Assembly (NCBI RefSeq): GCF_002432345.1
Contig: NZ_DJDT01000088.1
Coordinates: 1-7,974 of the forward strand
Length of the DNA: 7,974 nt
Direction: 5' to 3'
Source: Pedobacter sp. UBA5917
GTDB lineage: Bacteria; Bacteroidota; Bacteroidia; Sphingobacteriales; Sphingobacteriaceae
In this document: one piece after another, positions 5,845 to 7,974 of the stretch
Position numbering within the stretch: the first letter of the stretch is position 1
How the letters are laid out: every line of letters starts with the position of its first letter
Translations under genes and position numbers: made by a program
The notes under the pieces: generated by a model
Seen by the model: only the letters and a program-made list of their open reading frames with translations
Told to the model about the DNA's origin: nothing
Databases searched by the model: none

Positions 5845-6741
5845 TTAGATAATCTCCAATTCTGTTTTGCCCTGCGGAATGTAGAAAGTAAATTCCAGTT
5901 CCATTTCTTCCTGGGCTTTTTCGTTTCTGAGTTTAATTACCGAACCGCCGGTTGGTGTAACCAAACTGGCTACTTTGCCGTTACCGGATAGCTTAACCTG
6001 CGCATTTGCCGGGATCGGTAGCATTTTAAAACCCGTTTTTAAATCACCCAGCATACTCTTCATCCTTCCATCGCTTTCTTCTTTGCTCAGGTACATGGTT
6101 ACTGCTGCTACTTCTTCCCTATTCGCAATCAGTTTTTTGAGTTGCTCCAGATCTCCTTTTGCAATCAAATCGGCCAGTTTTTGATAAGCGAGGCGTAATT
6201 TATCATTCAATCCGACAACCGATTTTAGATCGGTACCGGTTTGGAAAGCATTAACCGTATAGGGTACTTCGGCATTAAAAGTAGCTGTTTGACTTAGCGA
6301 AGTCTGTTTTTTGGCAGGATCCACTTTTCCAACAGCATATTCGCCAGGCAACTGTTCTTTAAAATCGAGGTTTTTGGCCGCATCATAAACTTTAATGCTG
6401 TATTTAAAGGCGGCATTGGGATTTAATACTTTCTGGCCAGAAAGTGGCAGCACTTTAACAGTAATCTGTTGCTTTCCGCTCTGAAAAATGGCCTGATTGA
6501 TCGGGATGGTTGATGAAGTTTGTGCCGGCAGATCGAGCGTAAATACCGGTATATCGTTAACCCTTACCTCGAACATACACATGGCCGCACTAAAATCGAT
6601 CTGGTAATAGGGTTGAACGGTGGTATAATCGGCTTTTTTGTCAATTTTTATGGGTGCGGGATTTAACGAAATTGGATTTTGGGCATTGGCTATGTTAGAT
6701 AATAACATGGCCGAGAGCAATAATAAAAAGATGTTTTTCAT
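5845..6741 (-). CDS. Secreted protein of unknown function
   Basis: A 298-residue exported protein. Residues 1-20 are a signal peptide (MKNIFLLLLSAMLLSNIANA, cleavage before Gln21), which is why the start is 6741 and not the in-frame ATG at 6843, whose extension runs through a hairpin. Residues 22-120 look like a beta-sandwich (FEVRVNDIPVFTLDL 57-71, QQITVKVLPLSG 91-102, KYSIKVYD 113-120). Residues 175-245 are largely helical (DKLRLAYQKLADLIAKGDLE 180-199), then strands VKLSGNGKVASLV (249-261), GSVIKLRN (266-273) and MELEFTFYIPQG (280-291). The helix-GD-strand order vaguely recalls NTF2-like folds, but I would not assign a family. Only one cysteine (Cys55) remains after cleavage, and there is no lipobox, so a periplasmic or secreted location is likely. 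A weak A5/T5 hairpin (5833-5846) overlaps the stop. Confidence 0.75.
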   Translation of the reverse strand: MKNIFLLLLSAMLLSNIANAQNPISLNPAPIKIDKKADYTTVQPYYQIDFSAAMCMFEVRVNDIPVFTLDLPAQTSSTIPINQAIFQSGKQQITVKVLPLSGQKVLNPNAAFKYSIKVYDAAKNLDFKEQLPGEYAVGKVDPAKKQTSLSQTATFNAEVPYTVNAFQTGTDLKSVVGLNDKLRLAYQKLADLIAKGDLEQLKKLIANREEVAAVTMYLSKEESDGRMKSMLGDLKTGFKMLPIPANAQVKLSGNGKVASLVTPTGGSVIKLRNEKAQEEMELEFTFYIPQGKTELEII

Positions 6742-6804
6742 AAATGGTTTCTTTGATTTATGGAAGAAACGCAAAACCGATTCTTTTGTTTTGGCAGAAA
6801 AATC

Positions 6805-6836
6805 AAAAAGGCCACAACATCCATTGAGGCCTTTTA
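6805..6836 (-). terminator. Terminator-like hairpin in the leader of the secreted-protein gene
   Basis: On the minus strand AAAAGGCC (6835-6828) pairs with GGCCTTTT (6813-6806), extended past an A-A mismatch by CAA/TTG pairs, and is followed by a T-rich tract TTTTTGATTTTT. It lies about 65 nt upstream of the ATG at 6741 and downstream of a perfect -7 box (6892-6885). No gene ends before it on either strand, so it is more likely an attenuator or the end of a short RNA than an ordinary gene terminator. Confidence 0.55.
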
Positions 6837-6884
6837 TTATCAACTAACTAAACCTGTATAATACTAACCAAATATTTTACACTG

Positions 6885-6892
6885 CAAAAGTA
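6885..6892 (-). promoter_or_regulatory. -7 promoter box upstream of the 298-aa gene
   Basis: The minus strand reads TACTTTTG, a perfect TAnnTTTG. Transcription would start near 6878-6881 and give a leader of about 140 nt that includes the hairpin at 6805-6836. I see no good TTTG -33 box at 19-21 bp. Confidence 0.45.
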
Positions 6893-7128
6893 CAGGCGCA
6901 ATATAAACCTGATGTTAATTTTTCATTAATTACCAACCATTTAACATGATTATGAAATAAGATTTGAAAGATATTTTTAAGACTAAAACTACGTTTCCTT
7001 TCATTTTGTATAATTATAAATACACATTTAAATCAAAATGTTGATTTTTATCATCAATAAAATTCCAAAAAAGCTTTAAAAACGTAATATTAAACATACA
7101 AATAGTTCACAAAAAGATTTGATTGTTT

Positions 7129-7136
7129 TATCTTTG
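7129..7136 (+). promoter_or_regulatory. -7 promoter box just before the 208-aa gene
   Basis: TATCTTTG is a perfect TAnnTTTG and ends 4 bp before the ATG at 7141. The transcript would begin at or next to the start codon, so translation would be leaderless or nearly so. The -33 region is poor (TTCA at 7106-7109, 19 bp away). Confidence 0.5.
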
Positions 7137-7140
7137 CCAT

Positions 7141-7767
7141 ATGAAAACCTCTAAATCAACTTCTTTGGTATTTCTTTTAATCGCCTCACTTACTTCATCA
7201 TCAATACAGGTGATGGCGCAACAGAACCAAAACAAACAGGCAACGTTATTCGAAAATATAGAAAAGGTTAACGGGAATGATGTGATTGACAGATTGGGTG
7301 CGCAGAAAACCGAGTCTACTAAAAAACATAAAAACGGTAATCTTTCTAAACCAGAATATATTTTCAAGAGAAATAATTTAACCATCATTTCATTTAACGG
7401 ACTTGATTATTACGTAAAAAATAACCGCGTTGTTGGGATTCAGGGATTGGAACTATCGGATGAGGTGCTGGATCAGATCACCGAGAAACTGGTTACTTTA
7501 GATAGCGTACAGCACAGCAATAGCGAGCGTGCAAATTTAGAATATTACAGTTCCAATGGTGATGTGCAGAAAATCAGGAATATCAACAGGTTATTTCTGG
7601 CTTCACTTAAAATGCTTTCGAGTACCACAAGGGATATAGCGGCACTTGCCAAAACAGAAAATCCATCTTTAAACGTTGAAAACAACATTGCAAAAATGCG
7701 TCTTCCAAACGTTGATAAGGTTTACGAAAATCAGATCAACCAAACGCTGGTAAAATTGAACGAATAA
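7141..7767 (+). CDS. Secreted protein of unknown function
   Basis: A 208-residue protein that I do not recognise. Residues 1-26 form a signal peptide (core SLVFLLIASLTSSS, cleavage after VMA-26). The mature protein has no cysteine, no membrane segment and no repeat. It begins with a polar Gln/Asn-rich stretch (QQNQNKQ, 27-33), then a mixed region with strand-like YIFKRNNLTIISFNGLDYYV (73-92), interrupted by turns, and a largely helical second half (107-169, with SDEVLDQITEKLVTL and RNINRLFLASLKMLSSTTRD). The start is 7141; an upstream in-frame ATG at 7123 would lie before the -7 box and spoil the signal peptide. The gene stands alone, divergent from its left neighbour, with a promoter box right before the ATG and a strong terminator after it. 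Its role could be in the envelope, but nothing around it says more. Confidence 0.75.
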   Translation: MKTSKSTSLVFLLIASLTSSSIQVMAQQNQNKQATLFENIEKVNGNDVIDRLGAQKTESTKKHKNGNLSKPEYIFKRNNLTIISFNGLDYYVKNNRVVGIQGLELSDEVLDQITEKLVTLDSVQHSNSERANLEYYSSNGDVQKIRNINRLFLASLKMLSSTTRDIAALAKTENPSLNVENNIAKMRLPNVDKVYENQINQTLVKLNE

Positions 7768-7788
7768 TATTTTCACTTTAAGTGATGC

Positions 7789-7825
7789 AAAAACCTCCAA
7801 TGGGATTTATCCATTGGAGGTTTTT
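7789..7825 (+). terminator. Strong Rho-independent terminator
   Basis: A perfect 15-bp stem, AAAAACCTCCAATGG (7789-7803) with CCATTGGAGGTTTTT (7811-7825), loop of 7 nt, followed by a further T-rich tail (GTTTTTG). It begins 22 bp after the stop of the 208-aa gene. The A tract on the other arm makes it potentially bidirectional. An odd palindrome TCACTT-T-AAGTGA (7773-7785) lies between stop and terminator. Confidence 0.9.
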
Positions 7826-7830
7826 GTTTT

Positions 7831-7974
7831 TGTAGGTGTTTCAGTGATGTTGGTCATACTGTTTGGACACATCTTTTTAAGGCCCTTTGCTAACTTGCTT
7901 TGAAATCCGAATAGTTTTTACCGAAGAACGCCGGTCAATCCCAAGTGCAGGCAATCAAAAAAACAGTTGCAGAT
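7831..7974. other. Unassigned right end
   Basis: About 140 bp without a recognisable gene start, terminator or repeat. The stretch near 7850-7880 (ACTGTTTGGACACATC) reads a little like an IS3/IS481-type end, but no transposase frame and no matching inverted end are in the window. Frames on both strands are short and interrupted. Confidence 0.4.

Larger units (their letters stand above)
6742..7140. other. AT-rich divergent intergenic region
   Basis: No credible gene lies between the two divergent secreted-protein genes. The left part is the long leader with the hairpin and -7 box of the minus gene; the right end is the promoter of the plus gene. In between is very AT-rich sequence with one small perfect hairpin, AAATCAA/TTGATTT (7030-7036 and 7041-7047, loop AATG), of unknown meaning. 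Confidence 0.6.

Noticed and set aside
6742..6843. 34-residue N-terminal extension of the 298-aa secreted protein
   Set aside because: It would bury the signal peptide and it translates through the terminator-like hairpin.
7128..7388. 86-codon minus-strand frame inside the 208-aa gene
   Set aside because: It is the antisense shadow of the plus-strand gene, which has a signal peptide, a promoter box and a terminator.
7877..7954. Possible transposase tail on the minus strand
   Set aside because: The frame is short, closed by stops at both sides, and I cannot recognise any transposase motif in it.

Overview
The window looks like chromosomal DNA of a member of the Bacteroidota, most likely Sphingobacteriaceae (Pedobacter or a close relative). 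The evidence is moderately AT-rich sequence, starts without clear Shine-Dalgarno sequences, several exact matches to the Bacteroidota -7 promoter box TAnnTTTG, a short Hc1-type 'histone H1' gene, and intergenic repeats of the CATGCTGAA...TTCAGCATG and CCGATAGCTATCGG kind that I recall from these genomes. The genus is an inference. I see no tRNA, rRNA, CRISPR array, complete insertion sequence or phage gene.

Layout from left to right: 1-533 has no gene and holds dispersed-repeat debris, two perfect hairpins, a degenerate 14-bp tandem array (428-497) and a 21-bp tandem repeat (495-540) that runs into the stop codon of the first gene. On the minus strand, 2785-534 is a two-gene unit: an integral membrane acyltransferase-3 protein followed 8 bp later by a secreted beta-propeller-like protein. 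2786-3218 has no gene; it carries a long inverted repeat whose right arm is interrupted by a 15-nt palindromic insert. Next on the minus strand is a 59-aa histone H1-like gene (3398-3219) with its own promoter box and terminator.

The most coherent module is 5791-3568 (minus strand): a TetR-family repressor, a 72-aa protein that looks like a heavy-metal-associated (HMA) fold lacking its metal-binding cysteines, and a 12-TM MFS exporter. The TetR gene has a near-ideal promoter with a 16-bp imperfect palindrome between its -33 and -7 boxes. The same 16-mer, with one change, lies just upstream of the 72-aa/MFS pair. This predicts autorepression together with repression of the exporter operon, released by an unknown ligand.

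The right part holds two divergent genes for secreted proteins of unknown function (6741-5845 minus; 7141-7767 plus). The minus gene has a leader of roughly 140 nt with a strong terminator-like hairpin, so it may be attenuated or preceded by a small RNA. The plus gene has a perfect -7 box only 4 bp before its ATG, suggesting a leaderless mRNA, and ends in a 15-bp perfect terminator hairpin. The last ~150 bp carry nothing I can identify. I see no clearly unprecedented system; the candidates most worth testing are the TetR/HMA-like/MFS module with its paired operators, and the hairpin leader.
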